Origin: a virus
IMG/VR virus record: IMGVR_UViG_3300020189_000074
Coordinates: 1 to 22,614 of that record
Reading direction: 5' to 3' (one strand)
Length of the DNA stretch: 22,614 bases
Below, piece after piece: positions 13,177 to 21,927 of the stretch. The translations under genes were made by a program, and so were the position numbers. Below the pieces are notes generated by a model. It was not told where the DNA came from. It searched no databases and worked only from the letters and a program-made list of their open reading frames with translations. How positions within the stretch are numbered: the stretch's first letter is position 1; every line of letters starts with the position of its first letter.

Positions 13177-14658
13177 ATGGAACAAGAAGAGAAAGCAGTC
13201 ATCAAGATCGATGCCGAGGGCAAGATGATGAACTGCGCCAAAGGCCATGGTGGAGACGACTGCGGCTACAAAACTGGCGCGAAGATGTGCGGCAAGTGTG
13301 GAGCCATGGCAGTTGAAGTAAAAGATGACGATGCCGACTCCGAAGATCTCGAGGCCAAGTCCTACGATGAAATCGACGAAGACGACGAAATTATCGAAAA
13401 GGCACTCGCCGCCGTTGCTACCGATGAAGACGAGGACGAGGACGAGGAAGAGTCCGACGAGGAAGAGTCCGACGAGGAATCGGATGATGACGCCGAGATG
13501 AAGGCTGTTGGCAACGCTCCACAGATGGATGAAGAAGAAGACGAAGAAGACGAAGACGAAGAAGAGGACGACGTTGCCCCCGCAGAGGCCGCCCCAGCCG
13601 AAGAGGCCACTCCTGCCGATGATGAGCCCACCCCTGATTCTGATGCCGAGATGGAAGAAGAAGAAGACGAAGACGAGGAAGAGGACGACGAAGAGGAAAA
13701 AGGCTGGATGGGTGACGCTCGCAAGCGCCGCCTCCAGACCATGGGGCGCAAATCTGCCGACCTTGGTCAGACCGGCTTCCTCTGCGCCGTCGAGCGCAAG
13801 GTGTACCCGGGAAGCGCATCCGTCTGTGACGACTGCCCGGGTGGATGTATCGCCGAAAAAGGCATGCCCGGTCTCATCGAAATCGAAGGCAAGGCCGAAG
13901 CAGAGTTCAACGGTACCGTCATTGATTCCGGATACTCGCAGGACAGCGACATCTACGTCATTGACCTTGAAGTTAAGGACGGACACGCCATCGAAGTGTT
14001 CATGGAGGGATCCACTGGCGAAACCCTCGGCTTCCATCGTCTCGACGACTCTGTGTTTGAGCAGAAATCGCTGACCGCTGACACCGAACTAATCGATTTC
14101 AACGTCGCTGCCGAAATTGCCGTCAAATCAATCGAAGGGGTTGAAGGCATCGTTACCGCTGTGGAGCCTGACACCTTCGAAGGCTTTGACGTTTACGCAG
14201 TAGAGGTCGACGGTATTGATGGCAAGTCATATGACGTATTCGTCGCTCTAGACGGAGAAGTGCTTGGTTTCGACACTTACGAACCGGACGAGGCGGAAGA
14301 GATTGAAGCCGAAGCGGCAGAAATCGCCCTCAAGCGTGCGTTTAATGAATCCCAGCGAGAGGAAATGGCCAAAGAAGGTCTTGCGCTTCCTGATGGTTCT
14401 TTCCCAATTTCCAATGTTGACGATCTGCGCAACGCAATCATGGCCCATGGCCGCGCCGTCGACAAGGAGAAAGCCAAGAAGCACATCATTAAGCGCGCCC
14501 GAGAAATGGGTAAGGAAGAGATGATTCCTGCTGCTTGGACATCCGCCAAGAAAGAAGACGCCGAGGTGAACGACATCAACGACGCAAGTTTCATGCGTTC
14601 GCTGGTCGAGTTTGAAATGCTCATGAACGAGGACGACAGCAACGACGGGAACTCCTGA
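13177..14658 (+). CDS. Acidic cysteine-rich virion-associated protein with PepSY-like repeats and DUF6582-like domain
   Basis: A 493-residue protein. ATG 13177 is chosen for its AAGGAG nine bases upstream. Domains in order: a zinc-ribbon-like segment with C20, C29, C38 and C41 (CGYKTGAKMCGKCGA); an extremely acidic tract (about 45-185) of Asp/Glu runs; a second cysteine cluster with C203, C217, C220 and C224 (ASVCDDCPGGC); two PepSY-like repeats (about 240-295 and 310-370; the second includes SYDVFVALDGEVLGFD); and a C-terminal module (about 397-454) with GLALPDGSFPISNVDDLRNA and KKHIIKRAREMG, which resembles the DUF6582 domain of phage capsid-associated proteins. It is probably a head or head-assembly protein; the acidic tract would suit a scaffold or DNA-mimic role, but this is inference. 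Confidence 0.82.
   Translation: MEQEEKAVIKIDAEGKMMNCAKGHGGDDCGYKTGAKMCGKCGAMAVEVKDDDADSEDLEAKSYDEIDEDDEIIEKALAAVATDEDEDEDEEESDEEESDEESDDDAEMKAVGNAPQMDEEEDEEDEDEEEDDVAPAEAAPAEEATPADDEPTPDSDAEMEEEEDEDEEEDDEEEKGWMGDARKRRLQTMGRKSADLGQTGFLCAVERKVYPGSASVCDDCPGGCIAEKGMPGLIEIEGKAEAEFNGTVIDSGYSQDSDIYVIDLEVKDGHAIEVFMEGSTGETLGFHRLDDSVFEQKSLTADTELIDFNVAAEIAVKSIEGVEGIVTAVEPDTFEGFDVYAVEVDGIDGKSYDVFVALDGEVLGFDTYEPDEAEEIEAEAAEIALKRAFNESQREEMAKEGLALPDGSFPISNVDDLRNAIMAHGRAVDKEKAKKHIIKRAREMGKEEMIPAAWTSAKKEDAEVNDINDASFMRSLVEFEMLMNEDDSNDGNS
13444..13479 (+). repeat. 15-bp tandem repeat in the acidic tract
   Basis: GAGGAAGAGTCCGAC occurs twice in direct succession (13444-13458 and 13459-13473) and is followed by a partial third copy. 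It encodes the pentapeptide EEESD inside an Asp/Glu-rich tract, consistent with expansion by slippage. Confidence 0.8.
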
Positions 14659-14681
14659 AGGCTGGGAAAGAGTGGCCCACT

Positions 14682-17600
14682 ATGGCCAACATCCGGGCCG
14701 AACGAGTAATACTTTCTGATCGCGTCAACACCTATCGACGTGATTACGAAACCATTGGTGCTCTCTTTCGGATAAAGAGTGCGGTACTTGCTTCCCAAGA
14801 GAGCCTTGACCCAAACATCTCTGTAAAAGCGTTAAATCAGGATCTTCCCAAAAAAGATAAAAAAGATTCTGAGAAGCGCACTTCTGGTACGGGAGTTGAA
14901 GAACAACTCCCCGAACTTCGCTATGCGCCTAACGGCAAACGTGGCCGTGGCGACGTACTCAAACTGCATGTAACCCCACGCGACCTCACAACTGGCAACG
15001 AACCAAACTTTGGTTGGATTCCTGCTCCTGAGAAAAAATCCGAAGAGGAAACACGCAAACAAATGCGTGAACTGTTGGATTGGAAGAAGCGCCGACCCAA
15101 AGTTCGCGTCAGGAGTTTTCGTGCTGACCCAAGAACAGGTCAACGAGTAGAGGATTCCGGTGTCGATGTCGAAGTAAAAGGACTCGGCAGAAAACTGAAC
15201 CAGATTGTTCCCGGAGGGAATTTGTCCTCACGTGCGGCTGGGGCAGTTGGAGTACTAACTGACGCAAACGGGAAATTCCGATGCCCGCCCGGAACCCCGG
15301 CAGCCAACCAGTTCACCGATGAATTTGGTACAAACTGTTTCAAACCAGCACTCTCCTCGCGTCGACTCATTGGAGCGATGCGTCGGTGGTTCGACAAATA
15401 TGTTGAACTCGGAGAACAAATCCAACTGCTTGAAAGCATGGGCATATACGGTGTCGGGCCAGACGACCTAACCCCTCAATACAGGCAAAACATCCGAAAC
15501 ATGGTTCGGGCTGCTGGAAGTGTTGCGCCAAAAGAACGCGTCCAAGAAGTTCAATCCCGAATGGACACCGCAATTGATGCCCTCCAAACACGACTTGGAA
15601 CGACTCGCGACACCACAGACAATGCCGACATGTGGACCGCGCTGGCAACGCTGGCCGCCGATGAATGGCAAGACCTTGACTTCTCAGGGATTTTTTCCGG
15701 ACCGGAAGGCTGGGGTTCGTGGAACAAAAACATGCTTGCCGACCCAAAGGGTCGCACTCCTCAAGCAGCAGCAGATCACACTGCCGACGTTCGTAGCCAA
15801 TACATCTCAATGTTTGACAACTGGGTGTCGGACGGCCCAATGCGCCAAAGGTACCGAGATGGAGACCCCGAAGCCAGAGCCCTCATTGACGAAATGGTTA
15901 CCCGCCATCTGGCAGCAGAGCGTGGCTTCTTAAAGGCGATTCTTCAGGAGTATCAAGAATCCCCGGAAATCATGCGTCAAGTAAAGACGCTAGGCCGAAC
16001 GCAAATCCGTGATGGCGAGGCGTTTGATGACTATTGGCGAGTAGATGGAGAATGCAGCCCGGCAGGTTTCCACCCCAGAGATGGGTTCGCTCTGAATATT
16101 GACTTCAACGCGGCAGCAGTGGCTCTGAAACCAGCAATCCAAAACGGACTAGCAAATTACACTTCTGACGGCCGCATCCTCTTATTCGATATCGACCCCA
16201 ACGATGTGTCTCGCTCATTCACTTCGGAAGCCGAACAGTGGGCCGAAATCGGAAACCTGATGCAGAACACCGTCGATCTTGAACGGTGGCGAAATGTTTA
16301 CGCTCAAGACCTTTCTACCGCACGCCACGGCTCAATCGAAGCAAAGGGTGTGCATATCGCAAAACATGAACTTGGTCACGCCCGCCAGTACCAGTTCATT
16401 AAAAATGCCGTCTTGGACACCCACGCCAAAACAGGCTCCACCTACTTAGTCAACTCAACTTCAGGTCAAATTGAACGGCTCGACGTTTCTCCCGATCAGT
16501 GGACTAACCAGCAATGGGTTGATGTGGTGACGAGTCAGGTTCAACGTCTTATCCCAGAAAAGTACCTCGCCGATGGCTTCCCACCGACGTCGCTTGAGAC
16601 GTTCGAAGGAACAATGCTTCACATCATGGCGGGAAGGTATTACCAAGACGAAGTTCAAAATTTCTTCAACTTGAATGATGATGCCAAACGAGGACAGTCG
16701 GCATTGATGATGCTCGAAGGCATGACAGAATTGCGCGCGCTTCGAGATATGGGTGTCCTCATGGATCCAGAACTCGACCGGCTCGTGTCATGGATGGACG
16801 ACGTTGACCCCAGAACACCGGAACGCCCTGATCCGCAAGGAGTTATCTGGCCGCCGCCGACAAGTTCAGCAATGCAAGTGTTCCAGCCGGATCCCAATGG
16901 AACGTGGGACACAATTAGCCGCACCCCGATTGAAGATCCAAACCCGTTCATTCCTGACCTTGGCGGAAAACAGGAACATATCGATGCCATCAATTCACGC
17001 ATCTCAAGTCTCAATCGCAGTCTTCCCGACGCCGAAAGAGACCTTTTTGATCCAAGAAGCGAAGTCGTCGAAATCCAGAACGGCAATGACGTTGTCGAAC
17101 AACTGAGAAGTGGCAAAACCGCTCTCGACATTGAAAACCTGACGGTTAAGAAACAGCAAATCATTGACCGCGAAGTACTTGCTGAGGACATCGCAGCAAC
17201 AGGAGAAATCGACGATGTTGGGGATCTCGAGGTCGGCGATGCCATCCGATTCAAAGGATTCAAAACACTTGATCGCCGCATGGATGCTGATCAAGAACAA
17301 GACCTTTCGGCTGACGAAGGAAAACGGAAAGTCAACTTTGTTCTACCTAAGGGAACAAAAGGCATCGAAAAACAAAACCCGGCGAACAACGAGCCCGATC
17401 AGGTTGAGATTCCCGGCGGAGAATACGAAGTCCGTTCTGTTAACCCAGATGGAACTGTCACGCTAGTTCCCCGCAGCCAAGATGATGCCGACACCGTTGC
17501 TCGTCGCCTCATCGACAGTCTTGATGGAAGTTCCGACATAGACGACGTTCGCGATGCTGTAAGAACAGTTCAGAAACGGGCGCAGAAGTACGTCCAGAAA

Positions 17601-20600
17601 AAGGAAAAGATTCGTCGAGCCACGCGATCCAGCGACCCGGCCACCGCACAACGTATGGAGCGGCGCAATGCGGCGATTGTCGAAGAAATTCGGCAACGTG
17701 GAGCAAACCCATTCCGCGTAACCGACAGAGATATCGAACGCATCTGGGGCTCTGTAAGACCCGGTGAACGTCCACCATTCACCCGTGCCCAAGCAGAAGA
17801 GGCTTACGGACGTGCGCTCGAAACTATCGAAGATCTCCGTGGCCGACCAACAACTGGGCGATTTGGTCGAGCATTGGAAGCAACTGATGAAGTCAGAGAA
17901 TTCCTAGAGACCGCCCGCCAAAGCGAAATCGGTGCGCGTATTGAACGCGCTGTAATGGAGTACCACAACGGTTTCGATTCACGCCCACGATACCGGACCG
18001 ACATGGACGGCCTTCAGAGCATCATTGACACAGGGGACTCACGTGGCCTCATCCCGCCACGCGGTTCTCAGTGGGATCCGTTCCTTGATGCTGAAGATGC
18101 CATGCAAGGGTTCACTCCAGATGATGGAATTCGTCCACTCTTCGGCAATCTGCTGCACGCTGACGATGACAGCGCCATTCAACGCTACTTGGACAACATC
18201 AAGGGTTACGCCGCTATTCGAGACTCGGAGTTCTTCGATCGGGTAACTGAGTCGCCACTCGGCAAAGTCCTAACCGGAGATGTCGAATTGGTTCTTCGTG
18301 CCGATGTCGCTCGCCGAACCGGATACGGAATTGGTGATGCACGAGGTCAAATCGCGTTTGGCGTCATGATTCACGACGACGATCCAGCGCGTGTCCGTCA
18401 AGCACTCCTGACACGTCGATTTGGCGGACCTATTGACGACACCGCAACCACAGGCGCAGCATTGGACTTCTTGCACGCAGACCTGACCGGTGACTACTCG
18501 GGAATCAGAACCCCGATGGACACCCTTTCCCTTGACGCTGGCCTCAGCGTAGACGTCAGAGATCGAACTATCCGTGGACGAGTAGACGCAGATGCATTTA
18601 TCGCAGGCGGATTCAACGGCGAAGAACTAGAAAATGTTCGAATCGGTAGTGCTTCACTGAACTACAAACGTCAATTCCTAGCACCAGCAGAAGTCGGCGC
18701 GAACAACAGCGAACTCCGCAAGAGGCTCGGTCTTGCCGGTCTCTCTCAAACTGAAGTAGACACCGTGTTTGAGTTCGCTCAAAGCGGCCGCCTCGACCTC
18801 GAATCAGCCGACTTGCTACGAATGAACAAAGCAGCACGGGAACAGGCAGACCGTTTCGCAAGAGTCGGTATCAGCACAACTTTCACCAACGATAAGGGCA
18901 TTAACGTCCTTGATGGTGCTTCGGTATCGGTAGAAACACCGGGTATTGGCCGCATCGAAGCATCCAAGCGTGCCGACGACATCCTGCGTGTACGCCTTGA
19001 GGGAGAAATCGCCGAGCGCGCAGAAGACATTGCCAAACAAATTCGATCTGGTGTTGGTCTTCGTTCAGCAACCTCTTCACCACGCCGAGACGCCCCAATC
19101 AATGTCGTTGACCCCTTTAGTGATGACCCATTTGGCGGTGTGGTTGACCGAGCACGGACTGTTGTCACCGACCGTATTCGCGACGAAGTAAGCGAAAGAG
19201 CAACGGCGCTTGCAACAGAGAAGATTGGCCGTCTGGGAGCCAAACTTTCCCGTCGTCAAGTTCAGAATCGCGGCATACAAAGAGTTGGCATGAACGTTCT
19301 TCAATCGGACCGAGCAGAAAATTTGCTTCGTCGGGCCGGACTTGAGACAGACGACATTGAGAACATCCGCTTTGTCGGTGAACTTGCTGCTGCCTTCGGA
19401 ACTTCCGGACCGGCCGGCGTCGGATTGGTTCTCGCTCGACGCGGAAGCCGTGAAGGAATCGATTTTGGTGTTCGCAAAGCACGCGAACAAGGTTGGATCA
19501 CCGACAGCCAAGCCAACGCAATCTTGCGCGCCGCAGACACCGTTGCACCAGAAGGACTTCCTGATGCGGTGACGAACGCAATTGGTGAACAAGCGCAGCG
19601 AGCCATCAACTCAGACGCAGCCGATCGTGCTAGGGAAATCGCAAGCGCCGCCGCTGAACGTGTGCGTGAACTTGACCTTGGTGATCGTGTTGGGGACATT
19701 TTTGATAGGGGTCGCACGGCCGATACTCCTGCTCTTCCGTCCACACCCAACGACCCATTCTCCGCGAATGATCCGTTCGCACCTATCTCCGGTGGAGGGC
19801 TTCGCTCTCAAACTGGGCGTTCGATTCTCGCACAGTCGAAACCAATTTTTGACATTGAATCTGATGACGACATCAACAAATTGGCCGACGAACTGCGAAC
19901 CCTTACGCAACCAGATTCAAGAAACCCTAATAACCACGTGAGCATCGTGGCAGAAGAGTTGCGAGACATTATTGGCGATATAGAAACTCCTGATCTTCTC
20001 ACTGGTGAACCACGCAAATATGCGGAAGACATCACTGACAGCATTCCTTCATATATTGCCAACAGAGTACGCGAGCAACTGGGCGATATGCCGCTTTCTG
20101 ACGAACAGAAGCAACGCGTTGGGGAACTGCTCGCGGCATCCGAGCAGATGCGAGAACTTGACGCCTTCCGGTTTGACATCATGCAACGGAGGACACCTGA
20201 TCAAGTCACTGATACGAATGACCCATTTGGTGGTCCACCACCAAGAAGGCCAAGCGCACCACCACCAAGAAGGCCTACAGCAAACGACCCATTCTCTGAC
20301 GGTCCAGAAGAAGTTCCAGAAACGCCGCCTCAGTACACCGCTGCGCAAGCACGCGAACGTCTCGATGAGATCCTTGCAGATTCAACGATTTTTACAACCG
20401 AATTCAATCAGCGCCAAGCAACTATCACCGAGCGAGAAAATCGTCGATCCGAAGTGGAAACACGCAGGCAAGAACTTGAGTCAGTAATCAATGAACTGGC
20501 TAGATACGAAATGGTTACCGCTGACCGTCTGACAGAAGAAATTGATAGAACTGCACCAGTTGGAAAAGCCACAACCACACAAGCGGCCAAAATCGATCCC

Positions 20601-21710
20601 AGACAACACGCCCCACAGCAAGGCATTGTTCGTGACCCCAAAGAGGTCCAGCGAATCGCAGAACAGACTGTCGCTCCCGCTGCCGACCTCACCTTGCCAG
20701 AACACCGTGATGAGTTGCGCACGCTCCTGCTCGAGAACGAAAACATCACCAAATGGCTTGGCCTCATTCAGGAACGAACCCCCATCATCAAGGAGGGGAT
20801 CGGCAACTGGATGAATGATGTTTACGCCCTTAACCCACCCCCCGCAGACTGGGACGTCAATGAAATATGGCGAGAGTCCGGAGGCTTGGTCGGAGCGCGA
20901 CTTACCGAAGCGCTCATTAGAAGCAGAGGTTATGACGCGCCAGCAATGACTGTAAATGAAGCAGAAATGGATCTTCTTCTAGCCACCCGTGGACTTATGC
21001 CGATCTCACGTGGTGCTACCAACAACATGCAACGCGCAACCCTTGATTCGTCAGAAGAATTCCTCACCGGAGGCGGCATTGACGGTGCTGGGCTCTATTT
21101 CGCTATCGAAGGAACAAGCCCCACCCGACTGGGTGGCGGACATCACGAGGCCGACGGCTACATCGAAGGCGTATCAGATGCTTCTGTTATCCGTGGCGCG
21201 CTAAACCCCGGCGCGAAAGTAATGCAAATTTCTGCTGCAACACGAATGGCTGAAGAATACCGGTTGGAAACTCTAGGTGAGGATGTTGGTGCAGGAGGGG
21301 AAGCGAACCCTCTGATCGCCCTGAGGCGCAGCCTCGTGAACGACCCATCTCAGGCCGATTTGTTGGAAGCGTTAGATTCGGCGATTGTTGATTCAACCGA
21401 CCCAGCAAAGTTTGACGGAGGATCAGTTAACGGACGGACAGTAATTCCGTTGCTCTTGGGCTATGACGCTACAATTTCCGAGACACGAGATGATAACCGC
21501 GTTGTCATTCTGAACCGCTCGGCAGCAATCCTGCAAGACACAACGTATACGGGTCAAGAGTGGGCTGAGGCAAAACCATGGGATCGCCTCTTGGAACGCG
21601 CCAAAGTGCTTGGTGCCGACATGGACATTCCTATCGGCCTCTCACCGGAAGAAAGAACACAGTGGGTTCTTGAGAAGTTGGAAACAGAATTTGGAGCGAT
21701 CAGTGGATAG
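14682..21710 (+). CDS. Giant 2342-residue virion polyprotein with metallopeptidase-like and ADP-ribosyltransferase-like domains
   Basis: A 2342-residue multidomain protein. Near the N-terminus is a RCPPGTPAANQFTDEFGTNC motif (C201, C219). A zincin-like metallopeptidase motif HELGH (H562, E563, H566, then ARQYQF) is followed by candidate third ligands E679/E683 in LEGMTELRALRDMG. A central region (around residue 1199) has GDVELVLRADVARRTGYG, seen in other phage toxin-like polyproteins. Residues about 1470-1880 are low-complexity with six DPF tripeptides and a PPPRRP repeat. The C-terminus (about 2100-2300) resembles an ADP-ribosyltransferase: R2110 in PISRGATNN, GAGLYFA (2135-2141), GYDA (2260) and VVILNRSA (N2278). 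It is likely carried in the virion and perhaps injected to modify host proteins. ATG 14682 is the first usable start, 23 bases after the previous stop. Confidence 0.85.
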   Translation: MANIRAERVILSDRVNTYRRDYETIGALFRIKSAVLASQESLDPNISVKALNQDLPKKDKKDSEKRTSGTGVEEQLPELRYAPNGKRGRGDVLKLHVTPRDLTTGNEPNFGWIPAPEKKSEEETRKQMRELLDWKKRRPKVRVRSFRADPRTGQRVEDSGVDVEVKGLGRKLNQIVPGGNLSSRAAGAVGVLTDANGKFRCPPGTPAANQFTDEFGTNCFKPALSSRRLIGAMRRWFDKYVELGEQIQLLESMGIYGVGPDDLTPQYRQNIRNMVRAAGSVAPKERVQEVQSRMDTAIDALQTRLGTTRDTTDNADMWTALATLAADEWQDLDFSGIFSGPEGWGSWNKNMLADPKGRTPQAAADHTADVRSQYISMFDNWVSDGPMRQRYRDGDPEARALIDEMVTRHLAAERGFLKAILQEYQESPEIMRQVKTLGRTQIRDGEAFDDYWRVDGECSPAGFHPRDGFALNIDFNAAAVALKPAIQNGLANYTSDGRILLFDIDPNDVSRSFTSEAEQWAEIGNLMQNTVDLERWRNVYAQDLSTARHGSIEAKGVHIAKHELGHARQYQFIKNAVLDTHAKTGSTYLVNSTSGQIERLDVSPDQWTNQQWVDVVTSQVQRLIPEKYLADGFPPTSLETFEGTMLHIMAGRYYQDEVQNFFNLNDDAKRGQSALMMLEGMTELRALRDMGVLMDPELDRLVSWMDDVDPRTPERPDPQGVIWPPPTSSAMQVFQPDPNGTWDTISRTPIEDPNPFIPDLGGKQEHIDAINSRISSLNRSLPDAERDLFDPRSEVVEIQNGNDVVEQLRSGKTALDIENLTVKKQQIIDREVLAEDIAATGEIDDVGDLEVGDAIRFKGFKTLDRRMDADQEQDLSADEGKRKVNFVLPKGTKGIEKQNPANNEPDQVEIPGGEYEVRSVNPDGTVTLVPRSQDDADTVARRLIDSLDGSSDIDDVRDAVRTVQKRAQKYVQKKEKIRRATRSSDPATAQRMERRNAAIVEEIRQRGANPFRVTDRDIERIWGSVRPGERPPFTRAQAEEAYGRALETIEDLRGRPTTGRFGRALEATDEVREFLETARQSEIGARIERAVMEYHNGFDSRPRYRTDMDGLQSIIDTGDSRGLIPPRGSQWDPFLDAEDAMQGFTPDDGIRPLFGNLLHADDDSAIQRYLDNIKGYAAIRDSEFFDRVTESPLGKVLTGDVELVLRADVARRTGYGIGDARGQIAFGVMIHDDDPARVRQALLTRRFGGPIDDTATTGAALDFLHADLTGDYSGIRTPMDTLSLDAGLSVDVRDRTIRGRVDADAFIAGGFNGEELENVRIGSASLNYKRQFLAPAEVGANNSELRKRLGLAGLSQTEVDTVFEFAQSGRLDLESADLLRMNKAAREQADRFARVGISTTFTNDKGINVLDGASVSVETPGIGRIEASKRADDILRVRLEGEIAERAEDIAKQIRSGVGLRSATSSPRRDAPINVVDPFSDDPFGGVVDRARTVVTDRIRDEVSERATALATEKIGRLGAKLSRRQVQNRGIQRVGMNVLQSDRAENLLRRAGLETDDIENIRFVGELAAAFGTSGPAGVGLVLARRGSREGIDFGVRKAREQGWITDSQANAILRAADTVAPEGLPDAVTNAIGEQAQRAINSDAADRAREIASAAAERVRELDLGDRVGDIFDRGRTADTPALPSTPNDPFSANDPFAPISGGGLRSQTGRSILAQSKPIFDIESDDDINKLADELRTLTQPDSRNPNNHVSIVAEELRDIIGDIETPDLLTGEPRKYAEDITDSIPSYIANRVREQLGDMPLSDEQKQRVGELLAASEQMRELDAFRFDIMQRRTPDQVTDTNDPFGGPPPRRPSAPPPRRPTANDPFSDGPEEVPETPPQYTAAQARERLDEILADSTIFTTEFNQRQATITERENRRSEVETRRQELESVINELARYEMVTADRLTEEIDRTAPVGKATTTQAAKIDPRQHAPQQGIVRDPKEVQRIAEQTVAPAADLTLPEHRDELRTLLLENENITKWLGLIQERTPIIKEGIGNWMNDVYALNPPPADWDVNEIWRESGGLVGARLTEALIRSRGYDAPAMTVNEAEMDLLLATRGLMPISRGATNNMQRATLDSSEEFLTGGGIDGAGLYFAIEGTSPTRLGGGHHEADGYIEGVSDASVIRGALNPGAKVMQISAATRMAEEYRLETLGEDVGAGGEANPLIALRRSLVNDPSQADLLEALDSAIVDSTDPAKFDGGSVNGRTVIPLLLGYDATISETRDDNRVVILNRSAAILQDTTYTGQEWAEAKPWDRLLERAKVLGADMDIPIGLSPEERTQWVLEKLETEFGAISG
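20235..20282 (+). repeat. 24-bp tandem repeat encoding PPPRRP(S/T)A
   Basis: Two copies of an 8-codon unit (20235-20258, PPPRRPSA; 20259-20282, PPPRRPTA) share an identical 17-base core, CCACCACCAAGAAGGCC. They sit between NDPF motifs in the disordered region of the giant protein and probably form an extended proline-rich linker. Confidence 0.85.
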
Positions 21711-21927
21711 CAAACGAGTCACCACCGGAGATGACGGCATCCGTTTTCAGCCTAGCCAGACGTACTTGAAGTACATGGAAACCAGCGCTGTTCGTGAACT
21801 GCTTGATAAAGACCCCGACGTTGAACCGTACCTCCAGCAGATCTTTACTGCGCTGCCACAAGTCAGTGAAGTAATCGATCTTTACAAAAACACCTACATC
21901 ATGGCGCTGCGTGAGGTTGAAGAATGA
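21703..21927 (+). CDS. Small hypothetical protein
   Basis: A 74-residue protein of unknown function. Start GTG 21703 is supported by GGAG six bases upstream and by its 8-base overlap with the stop of the giant gene; the open frame extends further upstream only inside that gene. The sequence is soluble and mostly helical (SAVRELLDKDPDVEPYLQQI, then an LPQVSEVIDLYKNTY segment), acidic overall, with no metal-binding or membrane features. Its stop overlaps the next start as ATGA, so the genes are probably translated together. A small head-assembly or adaptor role is possible from position only. Confidence 0.75.
   Translation: MDSKRVTTGDDGIRFQPSQTYLKYMETSAVRELLDKDPDVEPYLQQIFTALPQVSEVIDLYKNTYIMALREVEE

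Noticed and set aside
13141-14037. Long minus-strand open frames over the acidic tract, including a poly-serine frame at 13362-13751
   Set aside because: These are antisense shadows of GAN-rich Asp/Glu codons: low-complexity Ser or Phe/Val runs with no ribosome sites, opposite a well-supported gene.
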